DNA of 64,000 nucleotides from Candidatus Olsenella pullistercoris (GCA_019116525.1 DXBM01000050.1:1-64000), one strand, 5' to 3'; numbered from the stretch's first letter, positions 26,700 through 37,801 are shown. Notes: a model not told the origin generated them from the sequence alone. Program-made: numbers and translations.

Positions 26700-28847
26700 C
26701 TATCGCCCCGCGAGCAGCGGAGTGAGCGGCCCCTGGGCGAGCACTGTCACCTTGTGCATCGCGCGCGAGATGGCGGTGTAGAGGCGGCGGCGCGCGAGCG
26801 GCGTGTCGGGGTACACCTCTGCCTGCGCGTCGGGAATGATGACGTGGTCGAACTCGAGGCCCTTGGCGACGCGCAGCGGTATCAGCACCACTCCCGTGGC
26901 GGGGAGGTCGTCGTCCTTGCCGAGCAGGGTGACGTCGTCGCCGAGCTGCCGTGAGAGCCAGCTCACGCGTGCGTCGCTCTCGGCGACGACGGCCGTGAGG
27001 CCCGCCTCCGACCCGGTCTCGCCCACCGCCTCGCGCAGCGCAGCGAGGTAGTCGTCCTTCTCGGGAAGCGAGCGCACCACGGGCTCGACGCCCCCCTCCT
27101 GCACCGAGCTCATGCGCCTGCGCTCGTCGGCCTCGAGCAGGCCGCAGAAGAGCGCGGTGATCTCGGGGGACGAGCGGTAGCTCGTGAGCAGGCGACACTC
27201 GTCCACGCTGCCATGGGTCTCGCGGAAGACCTCGGAGATCTGCTCGAAGCTTGCCGTGCCCTCGAAGATCGCCTGGTGCTCGTCGCCGAGCAGCAGGAAG
27301 TGAGCGCGCGAGAAGTGCCGGGCGAGCACCATGAGCTGTGCGACGGTATAGTCCTGGACCTCGTCGACCATGACGAAGCGGGCGTCGCGCTCGCCGATTC
27401 CGGTGAACAGGAGCCGCAGGTACAGCCACTCGGTCGCGGTGAGCGCGCTCGTGCCCAGGAGGCGCATGCCTATGCGGTCGAGCCTCAGCCAGTCGAGGTG
27501 CTCGATCTTGTCGTGGGCACCCTCGTGGCGGGCCTCCACGTAGCGACGCGCGTAGGCGAGCACCTGCTCGTCGTCCTCGACGTCCATCGTCTCGCCAAAG
27601 ATCTCGACCTGTTGCTCGAGGTCAAGCCCGAGAACCTCCTCCTGGAGCTCCTCGTTGCGCGCCATCTGGCCGAACTTGCGCTCAAGCCGGCTGTGGAGCT
27701 CCTCCTTCACGAGCGCGGTGAAGCGCGGGCCCACCCCGAACTCCATGAACTTCTCGACCACGCTCGCGACCTGGCTCGCCTTGAGGAGCGTCACGTCTCC
27801 CAGGCGAATGTCGCGCACGTCGTCGGGCTCCAGCACGAGGTCGCGCACAGCCTCCTCGAGGGAGCGCAGCGTCTCCGGCGACGTGTGCTCTCCCAGGTCG
27901 CGCTCGCCGGCGCCCTGCTCCTGGACGAACGCGCGCCACGTGAGCGTGCGCGGGTTGGTCTCTCCCATGCTCGGCAGCACGGCGTCGATGTAGCGCGCGA
28001 AGATCGAGTTGGGCGTGAAGAGCCACACCTGGTCGGGGGAGAGGGTCTGGCGCTCTCGGTAGAGGAGGAACGCGATGCGCTGGAGCAGCACCGAGGTCTT
28101 GCCCGAGCCCGCGATGCCGTTCACGAGCAGCACGGGCACGTCCTCGTGGCGGACGACCTCGTTCTGCTCGCGCTGGATCGTGGCGGTGATGGCCTGCAGC
28201 TTCTCGGTGTGGTGGTGCTTGAGGACGGAGAGGAGGAGCGAGTCCTCAATGGCCACGGTGGTGTCGAAGTAGGTGTTGAGCCGATCGCGCACGATGTCAA
28301 ACTGGCGGCGCAGCGTGAGGTTCACGGTGCGCGTGCGCCCGTCGACCTGGTAGGAGGTGGGGCCCATCTCCTGGTTGTAGTAGGTTTCGGCGACGGGGCT
28401 GCGCCAGTCCACTACGAGCGGCCGGCTGCGCTCGTCGGTCATGCCGACCTGGCCAATGTAGACGTCGCGGGGCGGCCTGCCGGGGCGCATCTCGAGCGTG
28501 ACCTTTGCAAAGTAGGGCTGGAGGAGAAGGACGAGCGCGCGGCGGAGCTTGTCGGTGTTGAGGTCATGGTGCTGGTTGTAGGCGTCGATGATGGAGTTGA
28601 GCGCCTCGATGGAGGCGGCGGCCTCGGCGAGGTCGTCGTAGTTGGGGTCATCGAGGTCAAGCACGTCGACGTTGACCTCCTCGCTCATCTCGAGCAGGTC
28701 CTTGACCGACTCAGCGTGCGTTGCCTCGAGCTCCGCGGTGAGCTCGTCGCGGATCTCGACGAGCTTGGCGTAGAGCTCGGAGAGGTGGGCCTGCTCCTGC
28801 TGGAAGGTCGGGTCGTCGGTGCGGACGTTCTCGACGTGCTCGGGCAT
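26700..28847 (-). CDS. helD: HelD-like UvrD-family DNA helicase / RNA polymerase recycling factor
   Basis: ARFDI-type N-terminus with coiled-coil, VDWRSPVAETYYNQEMGPTSYQVDGRTRTVNLTLRRQFDI, GIAGSGKTSVLLQRIAFLLYR, VDEVQDYTVAQL. Confidence 0.85.
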   Translation of the reverse strand: MPEHVENVRTDDPTFQQEQAHLSELYAKLVEIRDELTAELEATHAESVKDLLEMSEEVNVDVLDLDDPNYDDLAEAAASIEALNSIIDAYNQHHDLNTDKLRRALVLLLQPYFAKVTLEMRPGRPPRDVYIGQVGMTDERSRPLVVDWRSPVAETYYNQEMGPTSYQVDGRTRTVNLTLRRQFDIVRDRLNTYFDTTVAIEDSLLLSVLKHHHTEKLQAITATIQREQNEVVRHEDVPVLLVNGIAGSGKTSVLLQRIAFLLYRERQTLSPDQVWLFTPNSIFARYIDAVLPSMGETNPRTLTWRAFVQEQGAGERDLGEHTSPETLRSLEEAVRDLVLEPDDVRDIRLGDVTLLKASQVASVVEKFMEFGVGPRFTALVKEELHSRLERKFGQMARNEELQEEVLGLDLEQQVEIFGETMDVEDDEQVLAYARRYVEARHEGAHDKIEHLDWLRLDRIGMRLLGTSALTATEWLYLRLLFTGIGERDARFVMVDEVQDYTVAQLMVLARHFSRAHFLLLGDEHQAIFEGTASFEQISEVFRETHGSVDECRLLTSYRSSPEITALFCGLLEADERRRMSSVQEGGVEPVVRSLPEKDDYLAALREAVGETGSEAGLTAVVAESDARVSWLSRQLGDDVTLLGKDDDLPATGVVLIPLRVAKGLEFDHVIIPDAQAEVYPDTPLARRRLYTAISRAMHKVTVLAQGPLTPLLAGR

Positions 28848-28981
28848 CGTGCCTCCTGTCGCGCGGAAATTCGAGTTATCAATGGTACGCCATAGCATGC
28901 GCCGGGGACAACGGGGCGGGCGCGCGTTTGGCGGCATGATTCGGCTGCAGGAGTCCTTCGCGTGCGCCGTCCTGCCCCCTT

Positions 28982-29240
28982 CGCACAAACGTCAGATTGA
29001 CGTTTGTGCGGGAGGATCCGGCGGCGTTCTTGCCTAGCCACCTTCGCACTTCCGTTGGATAGACGTTTGTGAGGGGCGTTGGGCCGCGCGTCCTTCTCGC
29101 TCGCCCCTCACAAGCGTCAAGTTGACGTTTGTGAGGGGATGTCCGGCTGTGGCAACTTCTCATCTCCGTCAATCTGACAGAAGTGAGAAGGCAGGTGGAG
29201 CTAAAAGTCGCGCAGAAACGTTAAGTTGGCGGAAGTGAGA
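28982..29240. repeat. Array of five palindromic units (CACAAACGTCAnnTTGACGTTTGTG-like)
   Basis: Units at 28982-29010, 29044-29073, 29104-29138, 29156-29190, 29211-29240; first has 13-bp perfect arms, later units degenerate. Confidence 0.75.
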
Positions 29241-29329
29241 GGCTGGCGGAAGCGCGGAAGCGAGGGCCCGCGGCGATAAACGGCGCGAACGGTGGCGAGC
29301 GGGAAGCTTCGACCCGGCCTGCAACGTCG

Positions 29330-31921
29330 CTAGTCGTCCACGAAGCCCGCGCGGTAGGACGAGAAGACCACGGCGCCCTCGTCCTGCGTGGCGTCGAGGT
29401 CCACGTCGCCCCAGATGCCAAAGTCCCGGTCGTCGTCGGAGTCGCGGAAGACCTGATGGACGTGCCAGACGTGCGCGGACTTCTCGTCGGTCTCGTCAAT
29501 CGAGAAGTACGCGGCGCTCCGGGCGTCCGCGTCGAGGAGAATCTCCTCGTGCTCCTCGTGGAAGCGCTCGAGCGCCCGCCTCCACGCCGCCTCGCGCCAG
29601 CCCCACTCGGCGTCGAGCCTCCCCAGCTCGTCCGCCGCCCCGTGCGCGGCGAGCCGCACGCGCGCGAAGAGGGCGTTGCGTACGAGCAGCGTGAGCGCCC
29701 TGCGGTCGCGAACGACCTCGTCGGCGGCGGGCGGCGCGGCGTCGAGGCCCGCCCCCTCGCCCTCTCCGGCGGCCGCCCACTCGTCCACGAGCGAGGAGTC
29801 CACCGTGCGCACAACGAGCCCGAGCCACGCGACGATGTCGGAGAGCCGCTCGTCTCGCTTGTCGGGCGGGACGGTGCGGTCGAGGGCGCGGTACGCCTCG
29901 GAGAGGTAGCGCAAAAGCAGCCCCTCCGAGCGTGCGATGTTGTAGCGGCCCACGTACTCCTTGAAGTCGCTCGCCGTCTCCACCATGTCGCGCAGGATGG
30001 ACTTTGGCGAGAGGGCAAAGTCGCGCGCCCACGGGACCCGCTCGCAGTACGTGGCGAAGGCGGCGTCGAGCAGCTCCTCGAGCGGCTTGGGGTAGGTGAC
30101 CTCAGCAAGGCGCTCCATGCGCTCGTCGTACTCCACGCCCTCGGCCTTCATCTCGGCCATCGCCCGGTCGCGAGCGGCGCGCTGCTGCGCGCGCAGGATC
30201 TGCCACGGGTCCTCGAGCGTTGCCTCTGCCATGGAGATGACGTCGAGCGCGTAGGTCTCGGACTCGGGGTCCAAGAGCTCGAGCGCGGCGAGAAGGAACG
30301 GCGAGAGCGGCTGGTCGAGCGCAAAGTCGTCGGGCAGGTCAACGGTGGTGCGCCAGGACACCTCCCCGTCCGGGCCCTCCTCGCGCACGACCACGCCGGC
30401 GTCCATGAGGGTGGCGAAGATCTCGTCCGCGCGCGCCGAGAGGGCCGCCTTCTCCTCGGGCGGCTGGGCCGAGTCCTCCACGAGCCCGTGCACGCGCGCC
30501 CAGGCGTCGCCGCCCTGCTCGACCTCGGCGAGCACCATCGAGTGCGTGACCTTCATGCGCGGGCGCAGCGGCTCGGGCGTGGCGCCGATCAGGCGCTCGA
30601 AGGTCTGCTTGTTCCAGCCCACGAACCCCTCGGGCGGCTTCTTCGTCTTCGCCTTGCGCGCCTTCTTGGGGTCGCCGCCCGCCTTGCGCAGGGCCCGGGC
30701 GTTCTCGATGTCGTACTCGGTCGCCTCGGCGATGACGTGCCCCTCGGTGTCAAAGCCCGCGCGGCCGGCTCGGCCGGCAATCTGGTGGAACTCGCGGGCG
30801 TTCAGGTGGCGCATCCGCCGTCCGTCGAACTTGGAGAGCGCTGTGAGCACCACCGTGTGGATCGGCACGTTGATGCCCACGCCGAGCGTGTCCGTGCCGC
30901 AGATGACCGGGAGGAGCCCCTGCTGGGCGAGCTTCTCCACGAGCAGCCGGTAGCGCGGGAGCATGCCGGCGTGGTGCACGCCCACGCCACAGCCGAGCAG
31001 GCGCTGGAGCGTCTTGCCAAAGGTGGTGGTGAAGCGCGTGCCCTTGATCGCCTCCTTGATCGCCTCGCGCTGCTCCTTGGTGGAGACGCCATAGCTGGCC
31101 AGGCTCTGCGCGCTTGCGAGCGCCGCGTCCTGCGCGAAGTGCACGATGTAGAGGGGCGCCTCGCCTGCGCGCAGCGCGAGCTCGACGGTGCCCTCGAGCG
31201 CCGTGTCAACGAACTCATAGGAGAGCGGCACGGGGCGCGGGGCGTCGGCGACCGTGTCAACGGTGCGCCCCCCGGTGTGCTCGGAGAGGGAGGCGGCGAT
31301 GGCGCTCGTGTCCCCGAGCGTGGCGCTCATGAGCAAGAACTGGACGTTCGGCAGGGTGAGCAGGGGCACCTGCCAGGCCCAGCCCCGGTCGGGGTCGGCG
31401 TAGAAATGGAACTCGTCCATCGCGACGCAGCCCACGTCGCACGCCGCCCCCTCGCGCAGGGCCTGGTTGGCCAGGATCTCCGCGGTGCAGCAGATGATGG
31501 GGGCGCTCGCGTTGATGGAGGCGTCGCCGGTGATCATCCCCACGTTCTCGCGGCCGAAGAGCTCCACGAGGTCAAAGAACTTCTCGCTCACCAGGGCCTT
31601 GATGGGTGCGGTGTAGTAGGCGCGGCGGTCCGTGCAGACGCTCATGAAGCACATGCCCAGGGCCACCATGGACTTGCCCGAGCCCGTTGGCGTGCCCAGG
31701 ATCAGGTGGTTTCCCGCCGCGAGGCTGAGCAGGGCCTCCTCTTGGTGGGGCCAGAGCTCGATGCCGCGCGAGTCGGCCCAGCCGAGGAAGAGGTCGAGCG
31801 CCTCGTCCGCGCCGATGTTGGGGTAGGTCTCGTCGTCGGGCCAGGGGATGAGCCTCCCCAGCGAGCCGGGGCCGTTCTCTCCCTCGTCAACGGGGGTTGC
31901 CATCTGCGACGTCTCTGCCAC
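29330..31921 (-). CDS. DEAD/DEAH box RNA helicase with DUF3516-like C-terminal region
   Basis: GTPTGSGKSMVALGMCF, MDEFHFYADPDRG, CGTDTLGVGINVPIHTVVLTALSKFDG, HQIAGRAGRAGFDTEG; GTG start with aaaggagg RBS. Confidence 0.9.
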   Translation of the reverse strand: MAETSQMATPVDEGENGPGSLGRLIPWPDDETYPNIGADEALDLFLGWADSRGIELWPHQEEALLSLAAGNHLILGTPTGSGKSMVALGMCFMSVCTDRRAYYTAPIKALVSEKFFDLVELFGRENVGMITGDASINASAPIICCTAEILANQALREGAACDVGCVAMDEFHFYADPDRGWAWQVPLLTLPNVQFLLMSATLGDTSAIAASLSEHTGGRTVDTVADAPRPVPLSYEFVDTALEGTVELALRAGEAPLYIVHFAQDAALASAQSLASYGVSTKEQREAIKEAIKGTRFTTTFGKTLQRLLGCGVGVHHAGMLPRYRLLVEKLAQQGLLPVICGTDTLGVGINVPIHTVVLTALSKFDGRRMRHLNAREFHQIAGRAGRAGFDTEGHVIAEATEYDIENARALRKAGGDPKKARKAKTKKPPEGFVGWNKQTFERLIGATPEPLRPRMKVTHSMVLAEVEQGGDAWARVHGLVEDSAQPPEEKAALSARADEIFATLMDAGVVVREEGPDGEVSWRTTVDLPDDFALDQPLSPFLLAALELLDPESETYALDVISMAEATLEDPWQILRAQQRAARDRAMAEMKAEGVEYDERMERLAEVTYPKPLEELLDAAFATYCERVPWARDFALSPKSILRDMVETASDFKEYVGRYNIARSEGLLLRYLSEAYRALDRTVPPDKRDERLSDIVAWLGLVVRTVDSSLVDEWAAAGEGEGAGLDAAPPAADEVVRDRRALTLLVRNALFARVRLAAHGAADELGRLDAEWGWREAAWRRALERFHEEHEEILLDADARSAAYFSIDETDEKSAHVWHVHQVFRDSDDDRDFGIWGDVDLDATQDEGAVVFSSYRAGFVDD

Positions 31922-32000
31922 GCGTCCTCCTTTCGAGCACCCCATTCTATCGCGGCGTGACTATACTCAGCACAGAGACGCTCCGACGGAAAGGGGACGC

Positions 32001-32544
32001 ATGACCGACTTCCTTGAGCTCGCGCGCAGCCGCTACTCCTGCCGCTCCTTCTCGCAGCCGCTACTCCTGCCGCTCCTTCTCAGAGAGGCCCGTGGAGGCC
32101 GAGAAGCTCGACGCGCTCGTTGAGGCGGCCGTCGCCGCCCCGACCGCGGTCGACCGACAGCCGTGGCACCTGTGGGTCGTTGAGAGCTCCGATGCCGTGG
32201 CGCGCCTCTCCGCCCTCACGCGCTTCGGCTTTGGCGCGCGCGTGATCCTCGTGCTGGGCGCCCGCGCGGACGAGGCGTGGGTTCGCAAGTACGACGGCCG
32301 CAACTTCGCCGACGTGGACGCATCCATCGTGGGGACGCACATCATGCTCGCGGCGCACGACCTGGGCCTCGGCACCACGTGGGTGGGCCACTTCGACGCC
32401 CCGGCGGTGCAGGAGGCGTTTCCCGAGACCGCTGGCTACGACCTCGTGGCCCTCTTCCCCCTGGGGTACCCCGCCGAGGGCGACGAGCCCTCGCCGCGCC
32501 ACTTCGAGCGCAAGGGCGTCGAAGAGCTGGTCACGCGCGTCTAG
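32001..32544 (+). pseudogene. Nitroreductase family protein, reading frame interrupted by a 28-bp tandem duplication
   Basis: MTDFLELARSRYSCRSFS is in frame 1; SERPVEAEKLDALVEAAVAAPTAVDRQPWHLWVV... continues in another frame; duplication 32026-32053 = 32054-32081. Confidence 0.85.
32026..32081. repeat. 28-bp perfect tandem direct duplication
   Basis: gcagccgctactcctgccgctccttctc twice, back to back. Confidence 0.97.
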
Positions 32545-32675
32545 CCCTTGCACCGATGGTTGAGCCATGACGAGAACGTCACGTAAGGACGGTCACATAC
32601 CTGCTACGCTGAGGAGTACGTCTCCCCTCGGCCGGGGCGAGGACGTACCACAAACGAACCCATGAACGGACCAAG

Positions 32676-34025
32676 ATGACTCACAGAGACAGCGAACCCC
32701 GTCGCACCACCGCACAGCCCCACATGAGGACGCGGCACGGAGGCCACTCCGTGCGCCGCGCTGCCGCCCCGGCAGCCAGGCCGCGTCCCGTTCGCCCGAG
32801 AAGGCCGAGGAGGCCGCTGTCGCGCGGCGCCGTGCGCTTCACGCTGATCGCGGTCGTGGCGATCGCGGCGTTCATCGGCGGCGGGGTGCTCCTGTGGATG
32901 AACCGGAGCGTGAGCGTGAGCCTCAACGGCGAGCAGACCCAGGTGCGCGTGAGCGAGAGCCTGTCCCAGATCGTCTCGGGGCACGGCATCACGGTCGCTC
33001 CCGGGGACCTTGTCTCTGTGAGCGGCAACGTCCTCACCGAGGGCGAGGGCAAGCCCTTCTCGGCGTCCGTTGACGGGCGCGAGCTCTCGGACGAGGAGCT
33101 GGAGAGCTTCCGCGCGGCGGGCAACGAGCAGATCGTTATCTCGGACGGCGCCGACGTCATGGAGCCGCACACGACCGAGTACCGCGAGATTCAGCCAAAG
33201 CTCGAGTCCTACGAGCGCTTCGGCGCGATTAGCTACGTCGCGCAGTGGGGGCGCGTTGGCAGGCAGGAGGTCCTGACCGGGGAGGTGTCGGGCGAGACTG
33301 CTGACGGCGAGATGGTCGAGCCGGTCCAAAACGCCGTGATCGGGAGCGTGAACCCGCAGCCGGAGGACGGCAGCAAGGTCATCGCGCTCACCTTCGATGA
33401 CGGCCCGAGCGGGTACACTCAGTCCTACCTGGACATCCTTGACAAGTACGGAATCCATGCCACCTTCTTCTGCCTGGGCAAGGCAGCCGAGGCCAACCCC
33501 GACCTCGTGAAGGCGATCGAGGACCAGGGGTCGCAGGTCGCCTCGCATACCTACTCGCACGCGAACCCGCTCACGACGCTCGACGCGAGCGCGCTCTCCT
33601 CCGAGGTGGGCGACGCGTTCTCGGCCATCTCGGCCTCGGGCGCCTCCCCGACGACGGTGCTGCGCCCGCCCTACGGCGAGCTCACGATGGACACGTGGCT
33701 CAAGGGCGGAGGGTCCTTCTCGGCGTCCATCCACTGGAACCTCGACAGCGAGGACTGGCGCCTGCCCGGTGTGGACGCGATCGTGAGCAACTGCACCGAG
33801 AACGCCTACTCCGGCGCGATCATCCTCATGCACGACGGCGGCGGGAACCGCGACCAGGACCTCGAGGCGCTCCCCAAGATCATCGAGACGCTCCAGGCCG
33901 AGGGGTACACGTTCGTGACGATCGACGAGCTCATGGAGCTCTCCGGCGTCATCCCGGAGGACGTGTGCTCCGGCAACGCCACGATTCCCGAGGGCTGCGT
34001 CTGGCCGACGGAGCTTGCCGAGTAG
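32676..34025 (+). CDS. Polysaccharide deacetylase (NodB homology) family protein, membrane-anchored
   Basis: N-terminal TM segment; VIALTFDDGPSGYTQSYLDILDKYGIHATFFCLG, SHTYSHANPL, LRPPYGE, ILMHDGGGNRDQ. Confidence 0.92.
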   Translation: MTHRDSEPRRTTAQPHMRTRHGGHSVRRAAAPAARPRPVRPRRPRRPLSRGAVRFTLIAVVAIAAFIGGGVLLWMNRSVSVSLNGEQTQVRVSESLSQIVSGHGITVAPGDLVSVSGNVLTEGEGKPFSASVDGRELSDEELESFRAAGNEQIVISDGADVMEPHTTEYREIQPKLESYERFGAISYVAQWGRVGRQEVLTGEVSGETADGEMVEPVQNAVIGSVNPQPEDGSKVIALTFDDGPSGYTQSYLDILDKYGIHATFFCLGKAAEANPDLVKAIEDQGSQVASHTYSHANPLTTLDASALSSEVGDAFSAISASGASPTTVLRPPYGELTMDTWLKGGGSFSASIHWNLDSEDWRLPGVDAIVSNCTENAYSGAIILMHDGGGNRDQDLEALPKIIETLQAEGYTFVTIDELMELSGVIPEDVCSGNATIPEGCVWPTELAE

Positions 34026-34057
34026 GGGCGCGCCGGGCTTCTCGCCGTGCGCACTAC

Positions 34058-34157
34058 CCAGTCGCGGCACTTCCTAACATAGAAAACGGGCCATCTACCA
34101 GCGGAAACGAGAAGAACCGCAGGTAGATGGCCGTTTAGGAAAACGCGATCGTGGGGG
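34058..34157. repeat. Nested inverted repeat between convergent deacetylase and pyrE
   Basis: ttcctaa...aaacgggccatctaccagcgg / ccgcaggtagatggccgtttaggaa. Confidence 0.8.
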
Positions 34158-34193
34158 ATTATGCCCCCGCGCAACCGATCGGGGGGTGGGGCG

Positions 34194-34856
34194 CTACTTG
34201 ACGCCGTACTGCTCGTAGTAGGCGTCGATTGCCGCCTTGAGCTCGGGGGTGATGACGGTGCCCTCGAGCGCCTCGACGACCTTGGCCATGGAGACGATGC
34301 TCGCCACCGGGAAGCCGTACCTCTCCTGGATCTCCTCCTGTGCGCTCACCTTGCCGCCCTTGCCGACCTCCATGCGGTTGAGCGAGACGATGAGGCCCTT
34401 GACCTCGACGTTCGCGGCAGCAGTGAGCTTGGGGTACGTCTCGTCGATCGACTTGCCCGAGGTGGTCACGTCCTCGATCATGACGACGCGGTCGCCGTCT
34501 GCGAGGGAGGTGCCCAGGAAGCTGCCCTTGTCGGCGCCGTGGTCCTTCTCCTCCTTGCGGTCCGAGCAGTAGCGGACCTCCTTGCCATAGAGCTCGTGGA
34601 GGGCGATCGAGGTGGAGACGGCGAGGGGGATGCCCTTGTACGCGGGCCCAAAGAGCACGTCAAAGTCCAGGCCGAAGTTGTCGTGGATGGCGCGTGCGTA
34701 GAACTCGCCGAGGCGCCCCAGCTGCGAGCCGGTCACGTAGGCGCCCGCGTTCATGAAGAACGGGGACCTGCGGCCGCTCTTGAGCGTAAAGTCGCCGAAC
34801 TTGAGGACGTTCGACTCGACCATGAAGTTGATGAACTCGCGCTTGTAGGCTTCCAT
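34194..34856 (-). CDS. pyrE: Orotate phosphoribosyltransferase
   Basis: FGDFTLKSGRRSPFFMNAG, GPAYKGIPLAVSTSIAL, VVMIEDVTTSGKSIDE. Confidence 0.94.
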   Translation of the reverse strand: MEAYKREFINFMVESNVLKFGDFTLKSGRRSPFFMNAGAYVTGSQLGRLGEFYARAIHDNFGLDFDVLFGPAYKGIPLAVSTSIALHELYGKEVRYCSDRKEEKDHGADKGSFLGTSLADGDRVVMIEDVTTSGKSIDETYPKLTAAANVEVKGLIVSLNRMEVGKGGKVSAQEEIQERYGFPVASIVSMAKVVEALEGTVITPELKAAIDAYYEQYGVK

Positions 34857-34965
34857 GGGGCTCCCTTCCGGACGTTATCGCGCGGCGCTGAGTCGATTCT
34901 ACCTGCCGATGCGGTAGAGTTAGGCTCTGAATTGTGGGCGAGAAGAACGTCAAAGGAGTTGCCCC

Positions 34966-36369
<1,404 letters not shown>

Positions 36370-36377
36370 TTCGTCAG

Positions 36378-36426
36378 CTGACAGAGGGGACGGGGGGATC
36401 TGTCAAGCCTGTGTCCCCTCTGTCAA
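36378..36426. repeat. Family B palindromic repeat, short form (B2)
   Basis: ctgacagaggggacggggggatctgtcaagcctgtgtcccctctgtcaag, 8 nt after asnS stop. Confidence 0.88.
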
Positions 36427-36444
36427 GTTCTGAGGGAGGTAGCC

Positions 36445-37737
36445 ATGGGCGCCCGCCACGAGCCCACGCCGAGAAGACCGACCCCGCGCACGAAGGCGCC
36501 GGGCGCGCGCCACGTAGCTCCCTCTGGGCGCCGCGCGGTCCGTCCGCCGCTCACCCGCCGCGGGTTTCTCGCCGTCTGCGGACTTGGGGGCGTGGCCGCC
36601 GTTGCCGCCTGCGTGGCGCAGCGGCCGGCGGAGAGCGAGCCGGGAGAGGGCCGCGAGGTCCTTCTCGACGAGGACGCCTCCGCGCAGCGCGCCGACGTCA
36701 CGCTCGTCATGGTGGGGGACATCCTCATGCACACGAGCGTGGTCGAGAGCGGCGAGCGCTCGGACGGGACCCGCTCCTACGACCACCTCTTCGCCAACGT
36801 GGCGGACGATGTTGCCGCCGCGGGCGTGGCCGTGGTGAGCCAGGAGACGGTCCTTGCGGGCAGCGCCCTCGGCATCTCGAGCTACCCTGCCTTCTGCAGT
36901 CCCGAGGAGGTCGGGGACGCCGAGGTGGCCGCCGGGTTTGACGTGGCGCTGTGCGCAAGCAACCACGCCTGCGACGTGGGCCAGGCGGGCATCGACGCCA
37001 TGCTCTCCTACTGGCGCTCCGAGCACCCCGACATGGTGGTCGCGGGCGTCGCCGACGGCGAGGACGCCGCCGAGGCGGTGCCGCTCGTGGAGCGCGACGG
37101 GCACCTGATCGCCATCCTGAACTACGCCTCCATGATGAACGGCATCCCTCTGCCCAACGAGTGGTCGGTCCGGATGCTCTCGGACGAGCAGATCGCCGCC
37201 GACGTGGAGGCGGCGCGAGAGGCCGGCGCCGAGGCGATCGTGGCGTGCCCGCACTGGGGGACGGAGTACATGGAGAGCCCCGACGACGACCAGCGCCACT
37301 GGGCTCAGGTGCTCGCGGACGCCGGTGCGGACCTCATCGTGGGCGGCCATCCTCACGTCCTGCAGCCGTTCGAGACGATCCAGTCCGCGGACGGCCGCAC
37401 GGTGCCCGTGTTCTGGTCCGTGGGCAACTTCGTCTCTGGGCAGCAGCGCATGGACACGATGGTGGGCGGCATGGCGCGCGCCACCCTCACCTTCGAGGGG
37501 GGGTCGTGCCGCGTGAGCTCCTGCGGCCTCACGCCCCTGATCACCAACCGCGGGTCCGGCGAGGCGCTCTCCACCTACCGGCTCGCGGACTACACCGAGG
37601 ACCAGGCGGCGGGCAACGGCATCAGGGACTTTGAGGGCTGCTCGGGCTTCTCGCGCCAGTGGTGCGTCGACTTTTGCTCCGAGCGCCTGGGGGATGCCTT
37701 TGACGCCCAGGCCTGCGAGCTCACCTGGGAGGCGTGA
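36445..37737 (+). CDS. CapA family protein with Tat-like lipoprotein signal
   Basis: LTRRGFLAVCGLGGVAAVAAC; VTLVMVGDILMHTSVV, CASNHACDVGQAGIDAML, VACPHWGTEYM, VGGHPHVLQPFE. Confidence 0.9.
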   Translation: MGARHEPTPRRPTPRTKAPGARHVAPSGRRAVRPPLTRRGFLAVCGLGGVAAVAACVAQRPAESEPGEGREVLLDEDASAQRADVTLVMVGDILMHTSVVESGERSDGTRSYDHLFANVADDVAAAGVAVVSQETVLAGSALGISSYPAFCSPEEVGDAEVAAGFDVALCASNHACDVGQAGIDAMLSYWRSEHPDMVVAGVADGEDAAEAVPLVERDGHLIAILNYASMMNGIPLPNEWSVRMLSDEQIAADVEAAREAGAEAIVACPHWGTEYMESPDDDQRHWAQVLADAGADLIVGGHPHVLQPFETIQSADGRTVPVFWSVGNFVSGQQRMDTMVGGMARATLTFEGGSCRVSSCGLTPLITNRGSGEALSTYRLADYTEDQAAGNGIRDFEGCSGFSRQWCVDFCSERLGDAFDAQACELTWEA

Positions 37738-37801
37738 GGCCCCTGGCACGGCGCCCGTCCGTTGGGGTACCATCGTGCGAAATCCGAGCGGGAGGTCTGC
37801 G

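Noticed and set aside
28982-29240. Possible CRISPR array
   Set aside because: Units are imperfect palindromes with differing sequence and spacing, not identical direct repeats with unique spacers; no cas genes in the window.
26700-31921. HelD and DUF3516-like helicase as a novel paired system
   Set aside because: Both are known chromosomal helicase families and are separated by a 480-bp repeat-containing gap; adjacency alone is not evidence for a joint function.
32014-32544. Intact nitroreductase starting at TTG 32014
   Set aside because: The resulting N-terminus (MSSRAAATPAAPS) is encoded by the duplication and has no RBS; the canonical N-terminus is recovered only by removing one 28-bp copy.
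34857-34965. T-box leader upstream of asnS
   Set aside because: Gap is only about 110 nt and lacks a T-box consensus (TGGNACCGCG) and terminator pair.
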